From contig DGXO01000002.1 in NCBI GenBank assembly GCA_002395605.1, positions 1 through 17,000 on the forward strand: a DNA stretch of 17,000 nt. Reading direction: 5' to 3'. A program made the translations under genes and the position numbers. How positions within the stretch are numbered: the first letter of the stretch is position 1; each line of letters starts with the position of its first letter. The notes beneath the pieces are model-generated. The model was not told the origin of the DNA. It ran no database searches and was given only the letters and a program-made list of their open reading frames with translations. The stretch comes from Bacteroidales bacterium UBA4230. Its GTDB lineage: Bacteria > Bacteroidota > Bacteroidia > Bacteroidales > UBA932. This document shows positions 8,281 to 15,104 of the stretch, piece by piece.

Positions 8281-9393
8281 CTAGTCCAGATAGATATCTC
8301 CCGCTCCGTCCCAATCGTCGTCAATGACGGGCTGGACGGTAACTTCAATGATATCGGGGTCAATGTCAATTATCTCGGGGTCATTGGAGCCTCTGCCGTG
8401 GATAACAACGCTGGAGGCCGCAAAGATTCGGTTACGCGTCATCGAGGGTACTTTTATGGCATAATATACCGTGTCGTCGTCAATTGTGGCCTCAATCACA
8501 AGGCGTGTGCAGCGCCGCGTCCAGGACTCCGTCTGAGTGATATCCTCCGACGCTGGAGTTGGATTGGGAAAGGCATAGAAAGAGTGTTCCCTGGAATACG
8601 GGCTCCAGGCCGAAATAACGGTATCGATGGATCGGTCACCCACAATTACGTCTATCCCGGCTTCGGCCGCCTCTCCCCGGTGCCATCCGCCTGTATTGTA
8701 CCAGGCAGACCTTGTGGAAGAAAGCTCCGGGAATGTGTAGTCTTCTCCGTAACGGGTTGTCCTGTAAGTGTTTGTAAGATAAATGGCGCGTAGCGTGAAT
8801 GTCTTGGATTCAAGGTGCGGTTTGCCGGAGAAATCTACTTTCAGCCCCCTCAGGTCCACTCTGGAGACAAGCCTTTTTACGGTAATTGTAACCTCGGTGT
8901 CAGAGTCGGCGACAGGGGTTACCTCTTCACTTCCAAACATTGGAAGAGCGGTTCCCCGGCAGTCTCCAAGGTAGGCTACCTTTCCGGTGAGGTCTGTGGT
9001 GCTCCGTACCGATGCCGGGTCAAATGCCCCGGGGCCGGTTTCGGGATAGTTGACTATGGCGTAGCACGTATAGCTTCGGCCCGCAGACAGCTTCATGGGA
9101 AGCGGCTCCCCGGACGATGCGCTTTCATAGCGGAACTGCCCGCTCCGGTTGTCAAAGGCGAATACCGCCCACCTGTCCACCACGCGTTCGGCTTCTTCGG
9201 AAACGCCGGTTACTTTGCTCCTTTCACTGCCAGAGGCCGAAAAGATAACGGTAACAAGCGAGTCCTCTTCCTGGAAGAACACCTTGGGCTCTTCGGGCTG
9301 GTACGGTACTGCGCAGGACGAAAATGCTGCCAGCAGCACTCCAAGGGCTGGAATGATTATAAGTAGTTTCATATCAAGTGCGTTTTTTGTCAT
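8281..9393 (-). CDS. Second fimbrillin-like lipoprotein (minor pilin candidate)
   Basis: The protein has 370 residues from the start at 9393. That start is chosen because its ATG overlaps the TGA of the anchor gene (ATGA), the same coupling as two genes downstream. ATG at 9372 (MKLLIII) is the main alternative and gives an equally good lipoprotein signal. The lipobox is FSSC (Cys27). It is a paralogue of the fimbrillin at 10234-11379: shared landmarks are VKRL (172-175) with a following VDL.GLKVDF strand, AIYLTN, a tryptophan-tyrosine WYN turn, FYAFPN, CTRLVIEA and a final VTVQP strand. Arg58-Ser-Lys60 lies just after the first strand, where type V pilins are cut. It probably is an accessory or tip-proximal pilin like Mfa4/FimC-E (inference). 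It ends 6 bp before the tip gene. Confidence 0.85.
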   Translation of the reverse strand: MTKNALDMKLLIIIPALGVLLAAFSSCAVPYQPEEPKVFFQEEDSLVTVIFSASGSERSKVTGVSEEAERVVDRWAVFAFDNRSGQFRYESASSGEPLPMKLSAGRSYTCYAIVNYPETGPGAFDPASVRSTTDLTGKVAYLGDCRGTALPMFGSEEVTPVADSDTEVTITVKRLVSRVDLRGLKVDFSGKPHLESKTFTLRAIYLTNTYRTTRYGEDYTFPELSSTRSAWYNTGGWHRGEAAEAGIDVIVGDRSIDTVISAWSPYSREHSFYAFPNPTPASEDITQTESWTRRCTRLVIEATIDDDTVYYAIKVPSMTRNRIFAASSVVIHGRGSNDPEIIDIDPDIIEVTVQPVIDDDWDGAGDIYLD

Positions 9394-10244
9394 AGTCTGT
9401 ATTCCAGTTCCTGCTCGCCCCATGGGAAAACTCCAACGTTCACCCTTGTCTCCTGGAAATCGATTTCAATGCTCACGTCAGGGAGGTTTTTCTCCGTCCA
9501 GGTTATGCCTCCCTTGTCCCTGAGAATCTCGTAAAGGTTATATGATGTCTGGAAGTCGGCATACTCGTAGAGACCCTCCTTGACATACATTTCCAGAACA
9601 AGGTCGTGGTCGGCCTGGCGGGGGAGGGTGAACTCGAAGTGCCCCAGACCCGTTTCTTGAGGGCTCACCTCGAAAGGTCCTCTCACTGGAAGGCCGCTCA
9701 TGGCGTCTATTCCGCAGGTGTTTCCCCTCACTGAAATGTAGAAGGGGAAACGTCCTCCTGCGTATTCAAAGGTGTCCGCGCCCAGGTACTGTACCGTAAC
9801 GTGGGAGTGCTCTTTGGTGAACTCTACGGGGACGGTGAATCTCTCCTCCTCAACTGTGGCCGTGTATCCGAACCGGAACAAGGGCGCGTAGTCCTCTCCA
9901 AGAGGAGCCGTCCATGCCGAACCGTCCCTTGAAAGGCCCTCCTGTCCCATGAGACCGTAGCCTTTCACTGCGGCGGTCCCTCTTACGGTAAAGAAGAAAA
10001 GCTCGTTCTCGATAAACTCCACACTGGTTCCGGCTTCATCTATGGGCTTTCCGTCGGGGTGGGCGAAAACCGTTGTGAACACGTCCTGATACTTTGGATA
10101 GCGCTCTTCGTCGGCCACGTCAAAAAAGAGGAAGCTGGGGCACATGAACCTGTCCTCCAGCACTACGGAGCGGCAGGAGGATAGGTCAAGGCCGATGGCT
10201 AGAAGAAGAAGGATCCTTCCGCCCCTTAGAGTTCTAGAAGTCAT
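9390..10244 (-). CDS. FimB/Mfa2-type pilus anchor lipoprotein
   Basis: The 284-residue protein has a signal peptide ending in LSSC (Cys24). Right after the lipid-attached cysteine comes the family pattern of a second cysteine with Pro ten residues on (FMCPSFLFFDV, Cys35), and the C-terminus reads LPDVSIEIDF with a late PWG, both typical of FimB/Mfa2 proteins. In Porphyromonas gingivalis these subunits stay in the outer membrane, terminate and anchor the fibre, and limit its length. Unlike the pilins here, no processing site after the first strand is evident, as expected of an anchor that is not cleaved. It follows the major fimbrillin gene with an 11-bp overlap, the same order as fimA-fimB and mfa1-mfa2, and is coupled by ATGA to the second fimbrillin. 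Confidence 0.88.
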   Translation of the reverse strand: MTSRTLRGGRILLLLAIGLDLSSCRSVVLEDRFMCPSFLFFDVADEERYPKYQDVFTTVFAHPDGKPIDEAGTSVEFIENELFFFTVRGTAAVKGYGLMGQEGLSRDGSAWTAPLGEDYAPLFRFGYTATVEEERFTVPVEFTKEHSHVTVQYLGADTFEYAGGRFPFYISVRGNTCGIDAMSGLPVRGPFEVSPQETGLGHFEFTLPRQADHDLVLEMYVKEGLYEYADFQTSYNLYEILRDKGGITWTEKNLPDVSIEIDFQETRVNVGVFPWGEQELEYRL

Positions 10245-11379
10245 AGGTTAGAGTAGTGGTTCCGTTCCAAGGGTCTACGGTGATTGCTGGCTCTATACGG
10301 CCGGCCTGGATGTCTTCGTCCTTTGTGTCGTCGTCCTTGCCAAGCATGGTGATTCTGACGGAAGTGATCCTGTAGACATTGTTTGCAGTGAGCTTGGGAA
10401 GGTCGAACACATAGAACGTGTCATTGTCAAGGTTGCTGTAGGAAGATGCCGCCTTTACGTGGGCTTTGATGACAAGGCGGGTGTGCCTTTGCTCGAAGGT
10501 CTCTTCATGGGAGTCGGCGTCGGTCCTGTTGGGATAGGCAAAAAGGTGGCGGCTCAGGGGAGTGTCGGCGCCGGTTACGTTACAGGATACGCCCATGTCG
10601 GTCTCGAAGGTGACGGCGGGGGCTCCGGCTTCCAAAGTGCCCTTGTTGTACCAGTACGTATAGTTCGTGTGCTGGTCGTCGGTTATTGGAAGTGGAAGGA
10701 CCGTGGAAGATGCAGTCCCTGTAAGGCCGTTCACTCCAAGAAGGGCTTTTCCCACAACGTTTTTCAGATAGATCTGCTGTACCGTGAATGTGGCTCCCTC
10801 AAGGTTGGTCCCCCTGAAATCTACGTTCAGTTTGTCAAGCACCACCATGGCGGCAAGTCTCTTGACATATACGTTCACGCTTTCTATCTGCCCGTCTGTG
10901 CCGGCAGAACCGTTAGTGCCGTATTTTCCCACTGTGACAGTGTTTTTACCGGACATTACAAGTGAGGATGGCGTGTTCATGGAGAGGTCCGTGAGTTCGG
11001 CCTCAAAAGCGGCCACGGTTGTTGTGTGAGGCTTGAATTTGGTGATGCGGTCGTGGTTTACCAGCACGTAGACGGTCTTGGGGCCGGTGAATGTGGCAAT
11101 CTTTACGCTGTGGGAGTTGTTCTTGGTGAGGCTGCCCTCGAAGTAGGAGGTCTCAAGCTTGTCGGTGTTGTCAAACACGAATACCTGGACCTTGTTGATG
11201 AGGTAGTCCTTTACCAGGGAGGTAGGGGCCTTGGTCCCTTCATTCTCCATGCCGATATTGACGGTGATGGAGGCGTCCGGAACCGTGCTTTGGGCTGCTT
11301 CTGGCGCCGGAGCGCTCTTGTTGCAGGATGCGAAGGTGGCGGCAAGTGCCACGAAAACGGTAAATAATGGCTTTTTCAT
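10234..11379 (-). CDS. Probable major fimbrillin (Mfa1/FimA-type pilin) lipoprotein
   Basis: The 381-residue type V pilin precursor has a lipoprotein signal (TFASC, Cys19). A first strand (ASITVNIG) is followed by Glu-Gly-Thr-Lys50, the place where FimA/Mfa1 pilins are cut to expose the groove for strand exchange. The N-domain continues with VQVFVFD, YVLVNHD and YVKRLAAMVVLDKL (VKRL 172-175). The C-domain has LFAYPN, HTRLVIKAHV, YVFDLPKL, VYRITSVRI and a final strand ITVDPWNG that would act as donor. It is taken as the major subunit because it comes before the FimB/Mfa2 anchor gene, as in P. gingivalis, and has the simplest two-domain form. It starts 20 bp after the preceding stop in an AT-rich spacer with no clear promoter, and overlaps the anchor gene by 11 bp. 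Confidence 0.88.
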   Translation of the reverse strand: MKKPLFTVFVALAATFASCNKSAPAPEAAQSTVPDASITVNIGMENEGTKAPTSLVKDYLINKVQVFVFDNTDKLETSYFEGSLTKNNSHSVKIATFTGPKTVYVLVNHDRITKFKPHTTTVAAFEAELTDLSMNTPSSLVMSGKNTVTVGKYGTNGSAGTDGQIESVNVYVKRLAAMVVLDKLNVDFRGTNLEGATFTVQQIYLKNVVGKALLGVNGLTGTASSTVLPLPITDDQHTNYTYWYNKGTLEAGAPAVTFETDMGVSCNVTGADTPLSRHLFAYPNRTDADSHEETFEQRHTRLVIKAHVKAASSYSNLDNDTFYVFDLPKLTANNVYRITSVRITMLGKDDDTKDEDIQAGRIEPAITVDPWNGTTTLTYDF

Positions 11380-11399
11380 TGAAATAATGTATTAAAAGG

Positions 11400-13379
11400 T
11401 TAATAAATAGGGTTGTCTTCTTCCTTGTTGAGCCCGTATCTCTGGATGAGGACGTATATCTCCGGGTCAAGGTTTCCTCGGAACACATATGAGCGGTCTT
11501 CCCGGCAGGAGCGGAGATAGTTCTCTACGGCCTTTCCGTCGTCCCCGGCCCTGGCGTAGAGAAGCGCCAGCATGTAACTCACCTGCGGAGACCTTGGAAG
11601 GTCGTTTAAGATGGACATGGCCGAAGCATTGTAGTCCATTGACACATAAGCGATTGCCGTATTGTAGTCACGGTAGTCCCTGAGGATTGCCAGGGCTTTT
11701 TCGTATTCCCTTTCCTTGAGGAGTTCCACGCCCCTCATGTAGAGGGTGTCCAGCTCAGTAGTGTGTACGGTGTCCTTTACCATGCCCTTCCTGTGAAGAT
11801 AGAAGTCGAACCTTACCGTGCGTAGCTTTGGATAGAGGTTTTCCCTCATGTACCTGTACCATGGTTCGGCCTGCATCCCCCTTTCCCGCTCGTCTACATC
11901 GGCGGTCTCCAGGTGACGGATGTAGGAGAACTTGTCTCCAGATGTCATCACCGTGTCCTCATCCACAAGGACGCCAAGATATGGCCAGTTCTCGCCGCTG
12001 GAGCGGGACAGGAAGGGAATGGACTGCGCAGGGCCGGTTTCCCGGACCAGTTTTTCGGTTCCGTCTTCGGCAACGCTTACGGAGAACGAGTTCCGCCTGA
12101 CGGAGTCCCTCCAGCTGCATATGAAAGAATCCATGAAAGCGGCCACCGAGGCGGCTCTTTTCTGTGCCAGGGTATTGTTGGACTGGAGGGCTCCTTCAGG
12201 GGAGGCCGAAGCCGAAATCACTATGCTGTCAAGGTCGAATGCGGTGTTTTCAAGGAGCTCGACTATGTTTCCCTTGATGCGCCCAATCTCCGTTTCGTTA
12301 TGGGAAAGTGCAAGGTCTATCTCACTGCTTCCGCTGGCGAAATCAACCCAGCAGGCGGTGTTTGCCGCCGCCTTCCTTTCCAGGACACGCGTTAGGTACC
12401 TCTCCCTTGTGTCCACAAAGGCCGAAAGGGAACTGATGTAGAAGGTGAGGGGTTCGCTCCGGGGCATTGTGTAAAGATGCTTCTCCTGCTCGAAGATGTC
12501 TCCGGAAAGGACTATGTCCACCTTCCTGAGTTTCGGCCTTGTTTGGATGCTTTGGGTGTACTGGTACACGAAGTTCCCCTCAATGTCCCTGAGGACAGTG
12601 TCAAGACGGATTCCTTCGGTCTGGATTGGCGCCTTGATGTATTCCTTGAATTTCTGCCCGCGCTGGCCCCATTTCTTTTCGTGGTAATGTCTTCTGTGCC
12701 AGAGGGTATAGTGCCTTATGGCATCGGCCTCCGTGGGGCCGAAGAGGGAATGGAAGTCGTCTTCGCTGACAAACGAGGAGTCCGTCCTGAACCGGTACAG
12801 CTCCGGCATGTTCCGGGCGATCCAGATGTTGAGGTTGCGCCAGTCTATGAAGGCGGTGGTGTCCGTAATGATGGACCTGAGGTATTTGTCGTAGAGCTCG
12901 TAGCCCCTTAGTTGCCTGGACCTGAAGTCGCTTCCCGTTATTATTACGGGCTCCAGCCTTATGCTGTCTCCAAGGATGAACATGTCCGGGTTAAACTGGA
13001 GCTGCCATTTTTTGTCTATCATTTCGGCGGGGACGATAACTTCAAAACGAAGGTCCACCCTCCCGTGCCTTTCGGCAACATTCCTGAAGCGGGCGGTGAC
13101 AACGGCGGCGTCAATGACGTCGTGGGCCACCATTTCCCCGGAATCGTCGTCCCTCACGGCTTTCATCAGGAGGAGCGTCTCCCCGTTTTCCCCGGTTACA
13201 GTGATTGTGTCCCTCGGTGCCGAAGCTATGACGCGGCGCTCTTCGGCCAGTTCCCCCCTTGAGAGGGCAAGGCTTGCCGAAAGCCTCTGAGTCTGAAGGT
13301 TTTGAATCTTGCTGGGCCCGCAGCCGCCGGCCAGGATGGCCAGAATCAAAGCGGCAAGGCATAACAGTCTCTTTCCCAT
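11400..13379 (-). CDS. OmpA-like and TPR lipoprotein of the pilus operon (DUF3868-like)
   Basis: The 659-residue lipoprotein (LAGGC, Cys20) resembles the DUF3868 proteins that often precede fimbrillin genes in Bacteroides. An N-terminal beta region (about 55-160) contains VIVPAEMIDKKW and RLEPVIITG, followed by a charged middle part. An OmpA-type domain occupies about 340-420, with VDFASGSSEID and then SIVISASASPEGALQSNN and AQKRAASV. A C-terminal helical, tetratricopeptide-like part (about 545-640) has ELLKEREYEKALAIL and LLYARAGDDGKAVENYL. In the OmpA domain the Asp that usually binds peptidoglycan is replaced (Ser-Pro-Glu-Gly), while the Arg is kept. It may scaffold the pilus platform between outer membrane and periplasm (inference). 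It starts 12 bp after the DUF3575 gene. Domain edges are approximate. Confidence 0.82.
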   Translation of the reverse strand: MGKRLLCLAALILAILAGGCGPSKIQNLQTQRLSASLALSRGELAEERRVIASAPRDTITVTGENGETLLLMKAVRDDDSGEMVAHDVIDAAVVTARFRNVAERHGRVDLRFEVIVPAEMIDKKWQLQFNPDMFILGDSIRLEPVIITGSDFRSRQLRGYELYDKYLRSIITDTTAFIDWRNLNIWIARNMPELYRFRTDSSFVSEDDFHSLFGPTEADAIRHYTLWHRRHYHEKKWGQRGQKFKEYIKAPIQTEGIRLDTVLRDIEGNFVYQYTQSIQTRPKLRKVDIVLSGDIFEQEKHLYTMPRSEPLTFYISSLSAFVDTRERYLTRVLERKAAANTACWVDFASGSSEIDLALSHNETEIGRIKGNIVELLENTAFDLDSIVISASASPEGALQSNNTLAQKRAASVAAFMDSFICSWRDSVRRNSFSVSVAEDGTEKLVRETGPAQSIPFLSRSSGENWPYLGVLVDEDTVMTSGDKFSYIRHLETADVDERERGMQAEPWYRYMRENLYPKLRTVRFDFYLHRKGMVKDTVHTTELDTLYMRGVELLKEREYEKALAILRDYRDYNTAIAYVSMDYNASAMSILNDLPRSPQVSYMLALLYARAGDDGKAVENYLRSCREDRSYVFRGNLDPEIYVLIQRYGLNKEEDNPIY

Positions 13380-13391
13380 ACCCGGCCCTTT

Positions 13392-13955
13392 TTAGAAGAT
13401 AAGTAGTATGGCTATTCTGGCATCTGGCAGGATGAAGGGTTTTCCACCCTCCTCAAGCCTTACGCCGCAAAGCGGGCATGCGTAGCGGACATACTCCTTG
13501 TATCCGCCCCAGAGCCCTATGCCAAGGTCCAGGTTCCACCACTCGTTGAGCATTATGGAGTAGCCTCCGTACGCTCCCATGCCCCAGGCGTCTCCTTCCT
13601 CGGTTTCACGGCCGCGGATGCCGCCTATATTATATACGGAGTAGCGGGCGTCGCCTCCGGCCCACCAGCCGGAATACACGTGCCAGGGCCACCAGCGTGC
13701 ACCGCCCCAGTAGGAATTCTGGCGGGTCTCAAACTGGGATTCCTTGCTTCCGGCCTTGTAGGTCCATGGGTTGAACTCTGCGCCGGCGTGCAGCGACACG
13801 TGCTGGGACAGCGCAAATGAGGCGTCGGCGTTGATTGTCCCAAGCGACAGCCAGTCTGCGGCGTTGGTGCCGATGGCGAATTTCTGTGCGGTGGCCTCTG
13901 CCTGTGCCAACAGCAGCAGGGCGGCCGAAAATGCGTATAAGAGTAGTTTCTTCAT
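13392..13955 (-). CDS. DUF3575 outer-membrane beta-barrel protein, first gene of the pilus operon
   Basis: The 187-residue protein has a Sec signal peptide (cleavage likely at ATA/QKF, residue 23). It then has the DUF3575 pattern: a KFAIGTNAADW first strand, an AEFNPWTY strand, an aromatic GARWWPWHVYSGWW region, YSVYNIGGI, and an amphipathic strand pair before a loop with a CPLCG cysteine pair (160-163). The chain ends in IAILLIF with a terminal Phe, the usual BAM recognition feature. DUF3575 genes are regularly found at the head of Bacteroidales fimbrial loci, but their function is not established. A role as a barrel platform with the downstream lipoprotein is inferred. The start codon directly follows a GGG-containing A-rich stretch that can pair with the leader (see 13955-13999). 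Confidence 0.86.
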   Translation of the reverse strand: MKKLLLYAFSAALLLLAQAEATAQKFAIGTNAADWLSLGTINADASFALSQHVSLHAGAEFNPWTYKAGSKESQFETRQNSYWGGARWWPWHVYSGWWAGGDARYSVYNIGGIRGRETEEGDAWGMGAYGGYSIMLNEWWNLDLGIGLWGGYKEYVRYACPLCGVRLEEGGKPFILPDARIAILLIF

Positions 13956-13999
13956 CCCTTTTTTCTTGTTTTCGGCAAAGGAATGAAGAAAAAAAGGGA
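13955..13999 (-). promoter_or_regulatory. Leader hairpin abutting the start of the pilus operon
   Basis: On the minus strand, a TCCCT7CTT arm (13999-13986) can pair with AAGAAAAAAGGGA (13967-13955), leaving an 18-nt loop; one A bulges. The second arm runs into the ATG of the first gene and includes the only GGG that could serve the ribosome. The same CCC can instead pair with the GGG just upstream (AGGGAATCCCT, 14005-13995), so two hairpins exclude each other. Translational control is an inference. Confidence 0.4.
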
Positions 14000-14007
14000 T
14001 TCCCTAG

Positions 14008-14021
14008 ATGAAACGTTTCAT
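14008..14021. promoter_or_regulatory. LacI-family-like operator palindrome, gene-proximal copy
   Basis: ATGAAACGTTTCAT is a perfect 14-bp palindrome with the central CG typical of LacI/GalR-family operators. It lies about 55 bp before the start of the pilus operon. Its 10-bp core GAAACGTTTC recurs at 14072-14081. No cognate regulator gene is in the window. The regulator family is an inference from the shape of the site. Confidence 0.5.
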
Positions 14022-14022
14022 T

Positions 14023-14071
14023 TTTAGACCTCTGTAATCACCTGATTTTTAGGCGTTTACAGAGGTCTAAA
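14023..14071. repeat. Perfect 15-bp inverted repeat in the pilus operon leader
   Basis: TTTAGACCTCTGTAA at 14023-14037 is repeated as its exact reverse complement at 14057-14071, with a 19-bp spacer. Neither strand has a T-run after the second arm, so it is not an intrinsic terminator. The spacer is too short to be an invertible promoter. It sits exactly between the two GAAACGTTTC sites, the right arm touching the distal one. It may be a protein-binding site or a structured RNA element in the leader. Confidence 0.75.
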
Positions 14072-14081
14072 GAAACGTTTC
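14072..14081. promoter_or_regulatory. LacI-family-like operator palindrome, distal copy
   Basis: GAAACGTTTC, the same 10-bp core as at 14010-14019, is centred 62 bp away, close to six helical turns. Two sites on the same face of the helix would allow a repression loop enclosing the inverted repeat. The immediate flanks differ from the proximal copy (no outer AT/AT extension). Confidence 0.45.
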
Positions 14082-14134
14082 CCACGGACTCTGGTTTAAG
14101 ATGCTGAGAATCAGTGGGTTATAGAATAAAAACC

Positions 14135-15034
14135 TTACAAAATATTCATGGATTGTTCACGAATTTTTTCAAGTTCGTCCTTCATTTTCACTACAAGCTG
14201 CTGGATTCCGGCGTGATTTGCCTTGGAACCGGTGGTGTTTATCTCCCTTCCCATCTCCTGGATTATGAAGCCGAGTTTCTTGCCGGGGCAGGGCTCGGAG
14301 TCTATAACCTCCATGAAGTACTTGCAGTGCTGCCTCAGGCGCACCTTTTCCTCGTTGATGTCGTATTTTTCAAGGTAGAAGATGAGCTCCTGCTCAAAAC
14401 GGGAGGGATCGGCTTTGGCCTGAAGCTCCGTAAGCGCTTTGGAGAGTTTCTCTTTTACTGCTTCAATGCGTTCTCCTTCAAGGGCTTCAACCTGGTTGTA
14501 CAATGAGAGGATGAGGTTTACGCGGGAAGTGACATCGGCATAAAGGGCTTTGCCTTCAATATCCCTGTAGGTGCAGATTTTATCTATTGCATCTTTGATT
14601 CCGGCTTCAACAAGGGGCCAGTTCTCATCTGTGATGACATCGGCCTTCTTGGAGTCAACTACGTCCGGGAGGCGAAGAATGCTGCTTGCGAGGATGCTTC
14701 CAACGCCGGGATCTTTGAGGAAAGTCTTGGTGAAGACGGTCTCTTGGTCCAGGGCTTTTACGGCGCTGCGCCAGTAACTGTGGAAGACGTCCTGGTTTAT
14801 CTCATGGCTTCCGGCGTCCGGACCGGCCTCCCAGGTAAGGAACATGTCTATGGTGCCGCGGATGAGGGAGTCTGAGAGCATCTTCCTCACAATGAGGTCT
14901 TTATCTTTTGGGAGGAGGGTGGATTTTATGTTGATGTCGGCGCTTTTCGCATTGAGCGAACGTATCTCTATGGTGAGTTTTCCGCCCTCAAGGGTAACTT
15001 CGGCCTTACCGTAGCCGGTCATGGATTTAATCAT
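14135..15034 (-). CDS. yicC: YicC/YloC-family endoribonuclease
   Basis: The 299-residue cytosolic protein matches the YicC family end to end. It starts with the signature MIKSMTGYGKAE, and EIRSLNAKSADI follows soon after. The C-terminal half (DUF1732) holds the paired helices RLRQHCKYF, FIIQEMGREINTTGSKA and KDELEKIREQSMNIL. Family members are metal-dependent endoribonucleases, and E. coli YicC is linked to decay of the small RNA RyhB. In many bacteria gmk follows; here the pilus operon follows after a 179-bp spacer, so yicC is probably transcribed alone. It is divergent from the superoxide dismutase gene across a 70-bp spacer that carries opposed promoter elements. The start at 15032-15034 gives the family N-terminus exactly. 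Confidence 0.95.
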   Translation of the reverse strand: MIKSMTGYGKAEVTLEGGKLTIEIRSLNAKSADINIKSTLLPKDKDLIVRKMLSDSLIRGTIDMFLTWEAGPDAGSHEINQDVFHSYWRSAVKALDQETVFTKTFLKDPGVGSILASSILRLPDVVDSKKADVITDENWPLVEAGIKDAIDKICTYRDIEGKALYADVTSRVNLILSLYNQVEALEGERIEAVKEKLSKALTELQAKADPSRFEQELIFYLEKYDINEEKVRLRQHCKYFMEVIDSEPCPGKKLGFIIQEMGREINTTGSKANHAGIQQLVVKMKDELEKIREQSMNIL

Positions 15035-15054
15035 GATTTTGCTGTTTTAACGTG

Positions 15055-15062
15055 CAAATATA
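15055..15062 (-). promoter_or_regulatory. Promoter -7 element for yicC
   Basis: On the minus strand TATATTTG matches the Bacteroidota -7 consensus TAnnTTTG and lies 20 bp before the yicC start. The nearest upstream TTTG (15093-15090) is 27 bp away, too far for the usual 19-21 bp, so the -33 element is weak or absent. Confidence 0.5.
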
Positions 15063-15074
15063 GCTTTTTTTCCT

Positions 15075-15082
15075 TATATTTG
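15075..15082 (+). promoter_or_regulatory. Promoter -7 element for the superoxide dismutase gene
   Basis: TATATTTG matches TAnnTTTG and lies 22 bp before the dismutase start. No TTTG is found 19-21 bp upstream; the nearest (15038-15041) is 33 bp away, so an activator or a weak -33 is likely. Confidence 0.5.
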
Positions 15083-15104
15083 TAAGAATCAAAAACACCC
15101 TGTT

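Noticed and set aside
9394..9423. Upstream start (MGRAGTG...) for the second fimbrillin
   Set aside because: It adds residues that spoil the lipoprotein signal peptide; starts at 9393 or 9372 fit better.
13976..13983. TTCCTTTG on the minus strand as the -7 element of the pilus operon
   Set aside because: The second base departs from TAnnTTTG and no TTTG lies 19-21 bp upstream; too weak to annotate.
14023..14071. Inverted repeat as an intrinsic terminator for yicC
   Set aside because: No T-run follows the second arm on either strand, and the stem is not GC-rich.
14023..14071. Inverted repeat as a phase-variable invertible promoter
   Set aside because: The spacer is only 19 bp, too short to hold a promoter, and no recombinase gene is near. 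No second copy of the arm was seen in the window.
14138..14146. AATATTTTG at the end of yicC as a promoter for the pilus operon
   Set aside because: One base short of TAnnTTTG spacing and without a clear -33 element.
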